A stretch of DNA of 15,599 nucleotides. It comes from Thermoplasmata archaeon (GTDB lineage Archaea > Thermoplasmatota > Thermoplasmata > Thermoplasmatales > Thermoplasmataceae). The position numbers were made by a program, and so were the translations under genes. Shown here piece by piece: positions 7,131 through 14,617 of the stretch. The stretch spans positions 1-15,599 of the forward strand of contig JAJYVJ010000031.1 in the NCBI GenBank assembly GCA_021792045.1, in the 5' to 3' direction. The notes under the pieces were generated by a model. That model worked only from the letters and a program-made list of their open reading frames with translations, did no database searches and was not told the origin of the DNA. Positions within the stretch are counted from its first letter, which is position 1. Each line of letters begins with the position of its first letter.

Positions 7131-7225
7131 GAATGAGGCTTTATTCTTTAGCAATTTCTTTTGAACGGACTAGGACAACGAAACCAAGTGTGAAAGCCGC
7201 AAGAAACTAAAGAATGCGGTTTGAT
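7131..7225 (+). ncRNA. Candidate small RNA (or 25-codon ORF) with a closing helix
   Basis: ATTCTTTAG (7143-7151) is the exact inverted repeat of CTAAAGAAT (7207-7215), 55 bases apart. The helix continues outward imperfectly (7136-7142 with 7216-7222) through G-U pairs and one mismatch. A competing CCGC/GCGG helix (7197-7200 with 7216-7219) would exclude the outer part. The 5' end coincides with the start predicted from the TATA box at 7104-7112. A leaderless ATG at 7133 also opens a 25-codon frame (MRLYSLAISFERTRTTKPSV and five more residues) ending at TAA 7208-7210, so a microprotein is the alternative. No tRNA, C/D-box or H/ACA hallmark is visible. The rest of the 7088-7322 spacer shows nothing else. 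Confidence 0.35.
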
Positions 7226-7322
7226 CTCCAAATACCTTTCCTAATTAATCGCTAAAACCTTCTAACCTTTTACGCCATTGGATGTGTAAAATACAGGCAA
7301 GGAATGTTTGAGTACACAAAAT

Positions 7323-8018
7323 TTAGAATCCGCTGTAAAATTTCACGAGTCTCCCAAAGTATTCTGGATTTTGACCTATCAGTTCCTTTAATTTCCCAAT
7401 GGTCTTTTCTCTGTCGTAGATGAAGCGTTTAAAGATAATCTGATTCTGATCTGTATCGAGAATGGCATACATTGGCATCCAATTTCCGTCTCGCGGTTGT
7501 CCAGAACTACCCGGGTTTATGATCCTTCCGCGATAGAACATCTGAAAATGTGTATGCCCAACCAGGATATAGTCAAATTTCTTGAACTTCGCGGATTTCC
7601 ATACCATCTCAGCCTCAGATCCGTACATGTAACCGTTAAGGATATTGTTCGGAGACGCGTGTACCATAAGAAAATTCTTTCCATCAAGTGAGAACTCAAG
7701 CATGTCTTTCAGGGAATCGAGTTTGGCAATATCCTCTTTAGACAGAAATTTTAGAGAAATATTGTCACGTGTGAATATACTTAGGTCATGCATTTCTGGG
7801 GCACATCCACAATCAGTATTTTTTGCAACGGCCTCGTCATGATTTCCTCGTACAATAAAATCAGACTGATTCAGAACAGTATCTAACGTTTCTGCCGGCT
7901 CAGGCCCATAATCTACTATATCGCCGAGAAACAACGCTTTGTCAAATTTCTCGACATCAAATAGAGCCTTCAGGGCCTGGAAATTGGAATGTGCATCAGA
8001 ATATATTAGAATTCTCAT
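7323..8018 (-). CDS. Calcineurin-like metallophosphoesterase (YfcE/MJ0936-like)
   Basis: The 231-residue protein has every metal-binding motif of the two-metal phosphoesterase fold. These are D8 and H10 (SDAH), D33 (LGDIVDYGP), N59-H60-D61 (GNHD), H120 (VHAS) and H155/H157 (GHTH). NPGSSGQPRD after the last motif is typical of the MJ0936/YfcE branch, whose members hydrolyse phosphodiesters in vitro with unclear natural substrates. Length fits the family. It stands alone on the minus strand, convergent with the radical SAM gene and divergent from the kinase gene; the 93-base divergent spacer suggests possible shared control but gives no functional link. The ATG at 8018 is supported by a TATA box 21-27 bases upstream with no ribosome site, as expected for a leaderless mRNA. 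Confidence 0.9.
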   Translation of the reverse strand: MRILIYSDAHSNFQALKALFDVEKFDKALFLGDIVDYGPEPAETLDTVLNQSDFIVRGNHDEAVAKNTDCGCAPEMHDLSIFTRDNISLKFLSKEDIAKLDSLKDMLEFSLDGKNFLMVHASPNNILNGYMYGSEAEMVWKSAKFKKFDYILVGHTHFQMFYRGRIINPGSSGQPRDGNWMPMYAILDTDQNQIIFKRFIYDREKTIGKLKELIGQNPEYFGRLVKFYSGF

Positions 8019-8038
8019 ATTGTGTAATTTCGATTTGA

Positions 8039-8045
8039 TATTTAA
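8039..8045 (-). promoter_or_regulatory. TATA box of the phosphoesterase gene
   Basis: On the minus strand TTAAATA ends 20 bases before the ATG at 8018, giving a predicted start of transcription at the start codon itself. Confidence 0.55.
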
Positions 8046-8075
8046 GTACTGCGTAATAGCGTTGCTTAGAAAAAG

Positions 8076-8097
8076 TAGATTTATGAACAGTAATCTA
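8076..8097 (+). promoter_or_regulatory. Dyad in the kinase promoter region
   Basis: TAGATT (8076-8081) and AATCTA (8092-8097) form a perfect six-base inverted repeat spaced by ten bases, 15-36 bases before the kinase ATG. GATTTATG within it is also the best TATA-like match, so a protein bound here would block or modulate initiation. This is an inference from position only. Confidence 0.3.
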
Positions 8098-8111
8098 TAT
8101 GCCGATCCAGG

Positions 8112-9896
8112 ATGAATGGGACACTTAAAAAAAATAATCTTCTTTGGTCATCTGCGGTTTGCGACCATGAGTTTGGATTTCTCAGGCTTACCTCGGATTC
8201 ACTTGTTTTTGAATCTAATGAACATGTTCCGAGGAAAGTCATACCGTTTTCATCAATATTAAACACCTATGCTGGAGGAATATTGAGAAGGAGACTTACC
8301 ATTGTAGTTAAGGGAGCCCAACAAAAGGTTGTATTTACTGTTCCCAAAACTGCTGTTTGGAGAAAGAATCTTGCGCTGATAAATCCTCGCCCTGAATATA
8401 TAAAGGAAAAATCGAAATTAAATGGCGAAGCGGGAATCCTTTCAATTGTTGAGAATTCGTTAATTTTTCAAAAGGTTGAGGGAAAAGAAAAGAAGGTCAT
8501 TAGAATCGACAGCATAGATTCAGTTCATCCCAGAGGCATTCTGAAAGGCACACTCGCAGTTAGATCAGGCAATGTTGAATATGATTTCAAGGTTTCAAAA
8601 GCAGACCAGTGGGCAGAGATTCTTTCATTTGCGATCCAGATGAAGCACCAAACAGGTAATAAACCCCAAGTTGCTCCTCAGTCTTCTCAAAATACTCAAA
8701 CGAAGACGACCAGCCCAATAACGAGCTCTATCAGCTCTGCCCAACATAAATCGTATTACAATCAGCCTTCTCCTTCGGCTCACCAAAAACTGAATCTAGG
8801 AACACAATCGGGACCTACCCTTACAACCGGTTCGAACCCAAAGCCGATTGCCCCTAACACGCAAAAAACAATTAGCAAGAGACAACCAGTTGCGCATGGC
8901 ATTACGGCAACGAGAGCTCCAGTACCGACACAAAGTTCAAACAGGGCGATTCCAACCGGCCAGTACCGTGGTTCATGGCCAATGGGGCAGGATTACGATC
9001 AAGCTTTTCAAAATGTGGCTAAAAGCATAAATCCTACCTTAGGAAATGCGTCTGCCTGGGAGGTAATTAGGAATCCAAGGAACCAAAGTATGCTCGTCTA
9101 TGCCGCAGGGAATTTTGGATCGGTATATAAGGTCAGGTTCGATGATGGTAAGATCTTCGCGTTGAAATGCTTCACTAAGAAATCCACAGAAATAAACATG
9201 AGATATGAAAAGATAAGCAATTACCTTGAAACAAATTCTGGGAATCGCAAATTCCTGGTACATTTCAAGTACTTCAAGGACGGTATAAAAACCAAGAAGT
9301 CCGATACATTTTATTTTCCGATCCTCAAAATGGAATGGTGCGAAGGACAGAGCTTGAATAACTTTATAGCATCGAATCTAAACCACCCTAGAAAGATAAG
9401 ATCATTAGCAGAAACGCTCGTTAAAGATGTTGCTTCTCTTCAGGATATAGGTATAGCTCACGGTGATCTTTCGGGGGATAACATAATAGTCAATGACAAG
9501 AACGAAATTTTCTTCGTTGATTATGATGGCATGTTTGTACCAGGATTCAAGGGAACAAAATCCGTGGAAATAGGTCACGTTGACTTCCAGCACCCAAATA
9601 GAACCAGAGAAGATTACTCAGAAAAACTTGACAATTTTTCAACACTCGTAATCTATACGTCCCTTCTTGCAGTTTCGGAGAAACCATCGCTCTGGTCTGA
9701 CTTTAATGATGATAATCCTGACCGATTGATCTTTGGAAAGAATGATTTCAAATCCTTGGAAAACTCAAAGGTGTATACAGAGATCATGAAAATAAAGGAT
9801 CAAAAGACTAAGGAATTATTGAATGTCGTGAAGGAAGCATTAAGCAGACCAGTTCTTTGGGATGGGGACAATCCAAATGCTCTTCTTTCTATGTAA
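8112..9896 (+). CDS. TerY-P-type protein kinase with tandem N-terminal PH-like domains
   Basis: The 594-residue protein has three parts. Residues about 20-90 and 106-175 are two copies of a beta-rich PH/GRAM-like module; both show G-F/I-L, then SLxF, then KVI, a conserved S-I pair and GIL before a final strand. Residues about 180-290 are a low-complexity linker rich in Ser, Thr, Gln and Pro. Residues about 315-594 form a eukaryotic-like kinase: glycine loop G333-N-F-G-S-V, K352 (FALK), catalytic HGDLSGDN (D452, N457) and metal-binding D470 in VDYDG. VDYDGMFVP followed by an EIGHxxFQHP block marks the kinases that accompany vWA and PP2C proteins in the TerY-P triad. All catalytic residues are present, so it should be active on Ser/Thr. 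No transmembrane segment is seen, so it is cytosolic. Its end overlaps the PP2C gene tail to tail by eight bases. The ATG 8112 has only a weak upstream CAGG. Confidence 0.88.
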   Translation: MNGTLKKNNLLWSSAVCDHEFGFLRLTSDSLVFESNEHVPRKVIPFSSILNTYAGGILRRRLTIVVKGAQQKVVFTVPKTAVWRKNLALINPRPEYIKEKSKLNGEAGILSIVENSLIFQKVEGKEKKVIRIDSIDSVHPRGILKGTLAVRSGNVEYDFKVSKADQWAEILSFAIQMKHQTGNKPQVAPQSSQNTQTKTTSPITSSISSAQHKSYYNQPSPSAHQKLNLGTQSGPTLTTGSNPKPIAPNTQKTISKRQPVAHGITATRAPVPTQSSNRAIPTGQYRGSWPMGQDYDQAFQNVAKSINPTLGNASAWEVIRNPRNQSMLVYAAGNFGSVYKVRFDDGKIFALKCFTKKSTEINMRYEKISNYLETNSGNRKFLVHFKYFKDGIKTKKSDTFYFPILKMEWCEGQSLNNFIASNLNHPRKIRSLAETLVKDVASLQDIGIAHGDLSGDNIIVNDKNEIFFVDYDGMFVPGFKGTKSVEIGHVDFQHPNRTREDYSEKLDNFSTLVIYTSLLAVSEKPSLWSDFNDDNPDRLIFGKNDFKSLENSKVYTEIMKIKDQKTKELLNVVKEALSRPVLWDGDNPNALLSM

Positions 9897-10620
9897 AGCT
9901 AAGATAAATTAGACTGATATCATCATTCCTCATTCTTTTGGCATCAATTTCGTTCGAAAGATAATCTCTCATCCCCGAATCGTTGACAACAAGATCCCTT
10001 AAGATTGAGAAATTATGGGTTTCAATAAGCCATTTCGATAAAGCATCCGTTGCAAGAATAATTTCATTTTTTTCCGTAATATAACCACCAGTGGTAACAA
10101 AATCCGGAAGAAGCTTATCCAAATTATTTGTCTGTGTCTTTCTACCCGTCCAGATTAGTTTTGGTGAGTTATTAAATTGTGAGGCTTTTTTGTAGGGGAA
10201 CGAATAAAACGTACCTCCAGGGCCAAGAACAAACATGCAGGAATCTCCAACACATAGCGCTCGGTATAGATACCGTTCTTCCATTCTCTTTATTTCAAGA
10301 TATAATAAAGTGGAGTAAGATCCCTGAAAAGATTTGTTAGTCTGAAACCACTTAAGGTTGTTCCATTCTACTCTGGAATACCATTCCTCCCTTGCTATTG
10401 GAAGAAGTATATGGAATAGATCTGACGCGTTTGTGAAGAGATCAGTTTCCAGGTCGATGACATTTGACGTAAGACAACTAGCCCATACATCTGAAAACAT
10501 GGAAGAACTTGCGCCGTCTGCTATCGCAAACCTCTTTTTTTTAAGGTTGAAAGAAATTGAATCTTCACATTCACTCTCCTTATTACCCAGCTTGCTCATC
10601 TGGAAAGTGAATGCTTTCAA
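9889..10620 (-). CDS. PP2C-family protein phosphatase
   Basis: The protein (243 residues from the chosen start) has the PP2C metal-binding set: the E/D pair in ECEDS (about 18-21), ADGAS (D35, G36), VGDSC (D126), LATDAL (D192) and a C-terminal NDDISL (D233). These coordinate two Mn/Mg ions and allow removal of phosphate from Ser/Thr. Its length fits the compact PP2C proteins of TerY-P triads. It should reverse the action of the neighbouring kinase. I chose TTG 10620 because GTGAT precedes it by six bases and contains the stop of the vWA gene, which implies translational coupling. Other possibilities are TTG 10662, which overlaps vWA by 35 bases with no ribosome site, and ATG 10599. The end overlaps the convergent kinase gene. 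Confidence 0.87.
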   Translation of the reverse strand: MKAFTFQMSKLGNKESECEDSISFNLKKKRFAIADGASSSMFSDVWASCLTSNVIDLETDLFTNASDLFHILLPIAREEWYSRVEWNNLKWFQTNKSFQGSYSTLLYLEIKRMEERYLYRALCVGDSCMFVLGPGGTFYSFPYKKASQFNNSPKLIWTGRKTQTNNLDKLLPDFVTTGGYITEKNEIILATDALSKWLIETHNFSILRDLVVNDSGMRDYLSNEIDAKRMRNDDISLIYLSFT

Positions 10621-10626
10621 ATGAAG

Positions 10627-10631
10627 ATCAC
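10627..10631 (-). promoter_or_regulatory. Ribosome binding site for the PP2C gene
   Basis: GTGAT on the minus strand, part of AGTGAT, lies six bases before TTG 10620 and includes the TGA stop of the vWA gene. It is the main reason for choosing that start. Confidence 0.5.
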
Positions 10632-11470
10632 TGCATATTTTCTGTTGGAGCTCTTGTTCCAATGTCCAGAAGTTCGATCAACTCGTCCAGACCGGCATTG
10701 AATACGTAGGCTCTTGAGTTCTGAGTTACGTTCAGAGAACGTTCCGCGGCCACATCCACAAAACTTTTTGGCAAAGTACTGGACATTGTGAAAAGCTCCT
10801 TTGCAAATTTATCTTGAGGTGGGAGGACGCCTTCAGATGCTGGAAATTCGAGAGGGGTGACACCACGGGATTCAGACATATGGCAGTTCCACATGAGTAC
10901 GTTCCCGTCCGACGTGGATATATCCATAATAGAATTCGCCACTGGAACAGGATCGCCATCGGTAGCAGAACCATCCGTTATATGTATAACGACTGGAGGA
11001 TATGAATCTTTATGTTCAGCAACCCAGTCATCTACCCATTCCTTTACGAGATTAAGTGCTTTTACCATTGGTGTATTTGAGCGGGCTACGGGATCAAACC
11101 ATATCGGAAACTCGAACTCGTCTCCTTCTTCTACTCCTTGAGATCCACCAGCTCGTTCCTTTCTTCTTTCAGTTCTCAATGGATTCTGGGCCAGCCTAGA
11201 GATTGGAACAATTGTTTCATCTGCTATTAACGAATCAGCCAGATCTGGAGAGGCCCCGTATCCGACTATCCCTATATGAAAGTAATCTCGGACACCGTCT
11301 GTTTTTGTGCATCTATATATAAGCTCGTAAATTTGTCTGTTAACCGCATCCGCGGCTTCCTGGGCTTTGGACCTCATCGTGCCGCTAAGTTTGTGGCTCA
11401 TAGATCTGGACTGATCAATAAGGAAGATGAACAATCCAGGGTTTCGTCTACTTATTTCTGATTCATACAT
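10628..11470 (-). CDS. von Willebrand A domain protein, TerY-like
   Basis: The 280-residue protein is a single vWA domain with a complete metal ion-dependent adhesion site: D19-Q-S21-R-S23 in LIDQSRSMS, T133 in SNTPM and D166 in HITDGSATDGD. The layout (LIDQS.SM at the N-terminus, DPVARSNTPM, VVIHITDG) matches the TerY-like vWA proteins encoded with PP2C and a kinase. In those systems the vWA protein is thought to be a phosphorylation target or scaffold (known inference of the family, not tested here). A 25-residue Arg/Glu/Gly-rich stretch at about 99-120 looks like a disordered loop and could hold phosphosites. It is the first gene of a minus-strand pair with PP2C. The ATG 11470 has a TATA box 24-30 bases upstream and no ribosome site, fitting a leaderless start. 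Confidence 0.88.
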   Translation of the reverse strand: MYESEISRRNPGLFIFLIDQSRSMSHKLSGTMRSKAQEAADAVNRQIYELIYRCTKTDGVRDYFHIGIVGYGASPDLADSLIADETIVPISRLAQNPLRTERRKERAGGSQGVEEGDEFEFPIWFDPVARSNTPMVKALNLVKEWVDDWVAEHKDSYPPVVIHITDGSATDGDPVPVANSIMDISTSDGNVLMWNCHMSESRGVTPLEFPASEGVLPPQDKFAKELFTMSSTLPKSFVDVAAERSLNVTQNSRAYVFNAGLDELIELLDIGTRAPTENMQ

Positions 11471-11493
11471 GGTAATAAGTTATGCAAATAAGG

Positions 11494-11500
11494 TAATAAA
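11494..11500 (-). promoter_or_regulatory. TATA box of the vWA-PP2C unit
   Basis: On the minus strand TTTATTA is centred about 27 bases before the vWA ATG (11470), with no ribosome binding site between. This fits a leaderless start. Confidence 0.5.
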
Positions 11501-11517
11501 TTCTTTTGCATTGAGCG

Positions 11518-11534
11518 GAACCGGTTCTAGAATC
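11518..11534. promoter_or_regulatory. Overlapping palindromes upstream of the vWA-PP2C promoter
   Basis: GAACCGGTTC (11518-11527) and TTCTAGAA (11525-11532) are perfect palindromes sharing three bases. They lie 18-34 bases upstream of the TATA box at 11494-11500, the position of an archaeal upstream activator or operator site. TCTAGAATC (11526-11534) occurs again at 11642-11650. Confidence 0.35.
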
Positions 11535-11617
11535 TAGCTTAATACTCCGACAATAGAAGGAGCAGAAATTTATGTGATATAGAAAATTCTTGGTACACTG
11601 TTGCTATTTTTCAATCC

Positions 11618-11650
11618 GATTCTAGTGGTTCAAGGATCGTCTCTAGAATC
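11618..11650. repeat. Eight-base inverted repeat, GATTCTAG / CTAGAATC
   Basis: GATTCTAG (11618-11625) and CTAGAATC (11643-11650) are exact inverted copies with a 17-base loop. The right arm is also a direct repeat of the element in the vWA upstream palindromes. It could be a hairpin or a second binding site of one regulator. Confidence 0.4.
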
Positions 11651-11782
11651 CTCCTGGAATGAGATCCGTACGCACCATTGGATACGTTACTCTTTATGTT
11701 GTAAGACTTGATTAAGAGTAAGAATAATATGAAAGGTTTCGAGCATCTCTGCAAAAAATTAATGACAAATCTATGGTATGAC

Positions 11783-12709
11783 CTATACTGAATCCACGTG
11801 ATTAACGTCAAGTTTCCAGTCCTTGAACTTTTCAACTGCCCGATAGAACACTGTGAAGAACTCTGGAAGTGTGATGTCAGGAACAAATGTCGAGATATAA
11901 AAATCCTTACCACTTAATTTTTGTGGCATACCGAGGCTCACGACCTGCTCTTTCGAAATTTCATTGATAAGGAATTTCACGACCGGATTCATGAATGAGG
12001 TCTCATAGATTTTCTGCGAAGGAGATATAGCGCGGATCCACTCTTTTTCTCCCTTTAAAAGTTGACTGTTGTCGTAAAATACTCCCCGGGTCTCTTCTTC
12101 CATCAAAAATTTTAATTCTCTGTACCAGCTCACACCGAGGTTCACGATTACTGGATCTGAGTTTATGTCTATGGATGAGGGAGGTACTGAACTACTTATC
12201 TCCACGTACTTTAAGGGAATGTACTGAGAAATCTCAGAGAATGTTGCAATTATCCCTGGACTCGGACCTATGTACCTAACTGCAAATCTCTTGAAATCCT
12301 TGAATGCGTCCCTGATGGCTGAAGTAACGTTAGCTTCGTCATTATGATGATATCTAAAATACAGAAAGTACGAGGAATCCATAAAAAATACTGCGTCTAT
12401 TACCACAGACGATACACCGTTAAGTTGTTTGAATGCACCAATGAATTTGCGACCAGTTAGATCGGAAAACAGCATAACAGACTCACTTGTTGTTTTCATT
12501 TTGTATTTCGTCATGGCTTTCTGCTCCTCCTTGCTAAAATCATTAAGATTTTCAAAATTATAGAGTGCAAAACCACCTGTTTTCGATAATCTTATTCTGA
12601 CAATCGAGACAACCTGATGCGCAGAAAGAATCTTGGCGATATCACTGTCACTTTCAAACGAAATAATGCATTGCCTATCTAAAAGAGTATCGATGTCTTT
12701 TATGAACAT
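11783..12709 (-). CDS. Conserved-looking protein of unknown function, 308 residues
   Basis: I do not recognise a family. The sequence is a soluble alpha/beta mixture with one cysteine (C14), no signal peptide and no clear membrane segment. A beta-rich N-terminal half (VVSIVRIRLSKTGGFALYNF, then SVVIDAVFFMDSSYFLYFRY) is followed by IGPSPGIIATFSEISQYIP and a C-terminal half with DPVIVNLGVSWYRELKFLM. The first half faintly resembles the N-terminal sensory part of archaeal Bat/HTH regulators, but no helix-turn-helix follows, so I do not claim it. It diverges from the B12 radical SAM gene across 133 bases that hold one TATA box for each. A TATA box 20-28 bases before ATG 12709 supports the start. 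Codon use looks like its neighbours. Confidence 0.75.
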   Translation of the reverse strand: MFIKDIDTLLDRQCIISFESDSDIAKILSAHQVVSIVRIRLSKTGGFALYNFENLNDFSKEEQKAMTKYKMKTTSESVMLFSDLTGRKFIGAFKQLNGVSSVVIDAVFFMDSSYFLYFRYHHNDEANVTSAIRDAFKDFKRFAVRYIGPSPGIIATFSEISQYIPLKYVEISSSVPPSSIDINSDPVIVNLGVSWYRELKFLMEEETRGVFYDNSQLLKGEKEWIRAISPSQKIYETSFMNPVVKFLINEISKEQVVSLGMPQKLSGKDFYISTFVPDITLPEFFTVFYRAVEKFKDWKLDVNHVDSV

Positions 12710-12728
12710 AACGTGTTATACCTAATGA

Positions 12729-12737
12729 ATAAATAAA
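12729..12737 (-). promoter_or_regulatory. TATA box of the 308-residue protein gene
   Basis: On the minus strand TTTATTTAT ends 19 bases before ATG 12709, fitting a leaderless mRNA. Confidence 0.5.
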
Positions 12738-12808
12738 TTAATCCATTGAAATATCAAAAATAGGACGATCGAAACATAGATCATCCATTGGGAGACTCTA
12801 TGTCAATG

Positions 12809-12817
12809 TTATATACC
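12809..12817 (+). promoter_or_regulatory. TATA box of the B12 radical SAM gene
   Basis: TTATATACC is centred 30 bases before ATG 12843, so the leader would be only a few bases long. No ribosome site is seen. Confidence 0.5.
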
Positions 12818-12842
12818 TTTAATCAATTTGAAATCGCTTTAG

Positions 12843-14597
12843 ATGAAGTCTGATCTTGTTCTGTTACACCCCCCAGCTTTTTATGATTTTCGTAAGGAAC
12901 TACAATTTCGCGGACCGATAAGCGACGCTGTCCCATCAACTTCTGTCTTTGAAATGTATCCGATTGGATTCACAAGTATAGGAGGCTATCTGGACAGGCA
13001 TGGAATTCGAGTAAGGATCGTAAACCTTGCTAACAGAATGCTCCTCAATGAAAAATTTGATGTAGAAAAGAAAATCAGGTCCCTTGATTCATTGGTTTTT
13101 GGAATTGATTTGCACTGGCTTCCTCATGTTCAGGGATGCTTAAAAATTGCAGAGTTGGTTAAAAAGGTACAACCAGAAAGCTCCGTGATCCTAGGCGGTT
13201 TATCGGCCACGTACTTCCATTCAGAATTAATGAAATATGATTTTGTGGACTATGTAATGCGTGGAGACTCGACGGAAATTCCACTGCTGAAATTTATGCA
13301 AGCAAAGAAATCCGGAAAGACCGATTTCAGTGAAATCCCAAACCTCTGCTGGAAGAATGGATCGAGAGTTATCGTTAATTCGTTGACGTTTATTCCATCA
13401 GACCTTAGCTATACAGATATACCAGATTATAGGTTCGTCATAAAATCTGCAGTTAGGCATCTAGATTACCTTGACGGCATCCCTTACAAAAACTGGATCA
13501 AATTTCCAAATGCTGCCTTTCTTACAACGAAAGGATGCACTTACAACTGTGCAATTTGTGGTGGATCCGAAAGTGCCTTTGAGATAAATTGTCTCAGGAG
13601 AAAACTTGTAATGTACCCACCTGAAAAAATTTGTAAAGGCATAAGACTGGTGCAGAAATTTACAAGGTCACCAATCTACATCGTGGGAGACATAAGGCAA
13701 GGAGGATCAGACTACGTCTCTAAGTTGCTAGATGGTCTACATGATCTCAGAGTAAAAAACGAAATAATATTCGAACTTTTCGATCAGGGAGATGATGAAT
13801 TTTTTTCGCTAATTGAGAGAAGCTTACCAAAATATTCTCTTGAAATGACAGTGGAAAGCTGGGACGAGAATATACGAAGAAAGGAAGGAAAACTTCCTTT
13901 CCCCAATAATAGACTCATTGAAACTTTCAAGGCTGCACTGAAACACAATGTCAGTAGGATTGAGATCTTTTTCATGATAGGCCTCCCAGGACAGACCTAT
14001 GAAAATACTCTTAAAAATGTTGATTTTTGCGAAGAGATATTTAACGCGTGTGGCAGGGATAAAAGGCTAAACTTTATCATATCGCCCCTTGGGCCTTTTC
14101 TCGATCCAGCATCGGCTGCGTTTGAACACCCGGAAATGTATGGTTACAAAAGCCTTTGCAGGACCATAGATGATCATCTAAAGATATCAGCCGAGCCCTC
14201 ATGGAAGGATAATCTTAGCTTTGAAACGGAATATATGGACAGGGATACTATTGCCAGAGCAACCTATGACTCTGCTCTGAAACTATACGATTTCAAGTAT
14301 AGGTGCGGAATTGTTACGGAGACTGTTTATTCCCAGGTGGTACAGCAGATCAGAGATTCCTTGGATTTTATGGACGCCCTCGAACGTTTAAAAAATGCTG
14401 GTCTAAATGACAGGGAAAAAATGATCAGTGAACTTAAATCCAAGTTAATTTATGATGGAAAGTACACCCTTTATGGCGAAAACGAACCAACATGGGAAGG
14501 CTCAAAGAATTACCTTAAGTTCGTTCCGCTCCTTGTTCTCGGTCTAGGCTTTAACATAAAGGATTTTTTCGCAAAAATTCAAAGGTGGCGTTCATAA
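12843..14597 (+). CDS. B12-binding domain radical SAM protein, Ta0216-like
   Basis: The 584-residue protein starts with a cobalamin-binding Rossmann-like domain (about 1-160): HPPAFYD, MYPIGFTSIGGYLDRHGI, VFGIDLHWLPH, VILGGLSATYF and DYVMRGDSTEIPLLKF. The classic DxHxxG histidine motif is absent, as in most radical SAM members, so base-off binding is not assured. The radical SAM core follows, with C232-X3-C236-X2-C239 in TKGCTYNCAICGGS; the later MIGLPGQTYENTL is typical of such barrels. The last 170 or so residues form an extra domain. It resembles the family represented by Thermoplasma Ta0216 (recalled as TIGR04190), whose reaction is not known; other B12 radical SAM enzymes do methylations or ring rearrangements. 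It is a single gene with its own promoter, followed by a T-rich terminator. Confidence 0.85.
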   Translation: MKSDLVLLHPPAFYDFRKELQFRGPISDAVPSTSVFEMYPIGFTSIGGYLDRHGIRVRIVNLANRMLLNEKFDVEKKIRSLDSLVFGIDLHWLPHVQGCLKIAELVKKVQPESSVILGGLSATYFHSELMKYDFVDYVMRGDSTEIPLLKFMQAKKSGKTDFSEIPNLCWKNGSRVIVNSLTFIPSDLSYTDIPDYRFVIKSAVRHLDYLDGIPYKNWIKFPNAAFLTTKGCTYNCAICGGSESAFEINCLRRKLVMYPPEKICKGIRLVQKFTRSPIYIVGDIRQGGSDYVSKLLDGLHDLRVKNEIIFELFDQGDDEFFSLIERSLPKYSLEMTVESWDENIRRKEGKLPFPNNRLIETFKAALKHNVSRIEIFFMIGLPGQTYENTLKNVDFCEEIFNACGRDKRLNFIISPLGPFLDPASAAFEHPEMYGYKSLCRTIDDHLKISAEPSWKDNLSFETEYMDRDTIARATYDSALKLYDFKYRCGIVTETVYSQVVQQIRDSLDFMDALERLKNAGLNDREKMISELKSKLIYDGKYTLYGENEPTWEGSKNYLKFVPLLVLGLGFNIKDFFAKIQRWRS

Positions 14598-14617
14598 CAA
14601 CAATTTTAAAACAACTG

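Larger units (their letters stand above)
11501..11782. other. Spacer between the vWA gene and the 308-residue gene
   Basis: No protein or RNA gene is supported here. It contains the palindrome cluster at 11518-11534 and the inverted repeat at 11618-11650, described separately. The minus-strand 100-codon frame that enters it (11611-11913) overlaps the gene at 11783-12709 and looks non-coding. Confidence 0.5.

Noticed and set aside
8848..9030. 60-codon frame inside the kinase linker
   Set aside because: Shadow frame in low-complexity coding sequence.
11611..11913. 100-codon minus-strand frame
   Set aside because: Mostly overlaps the 308-residue gene in another frame, with no recognisable motif.
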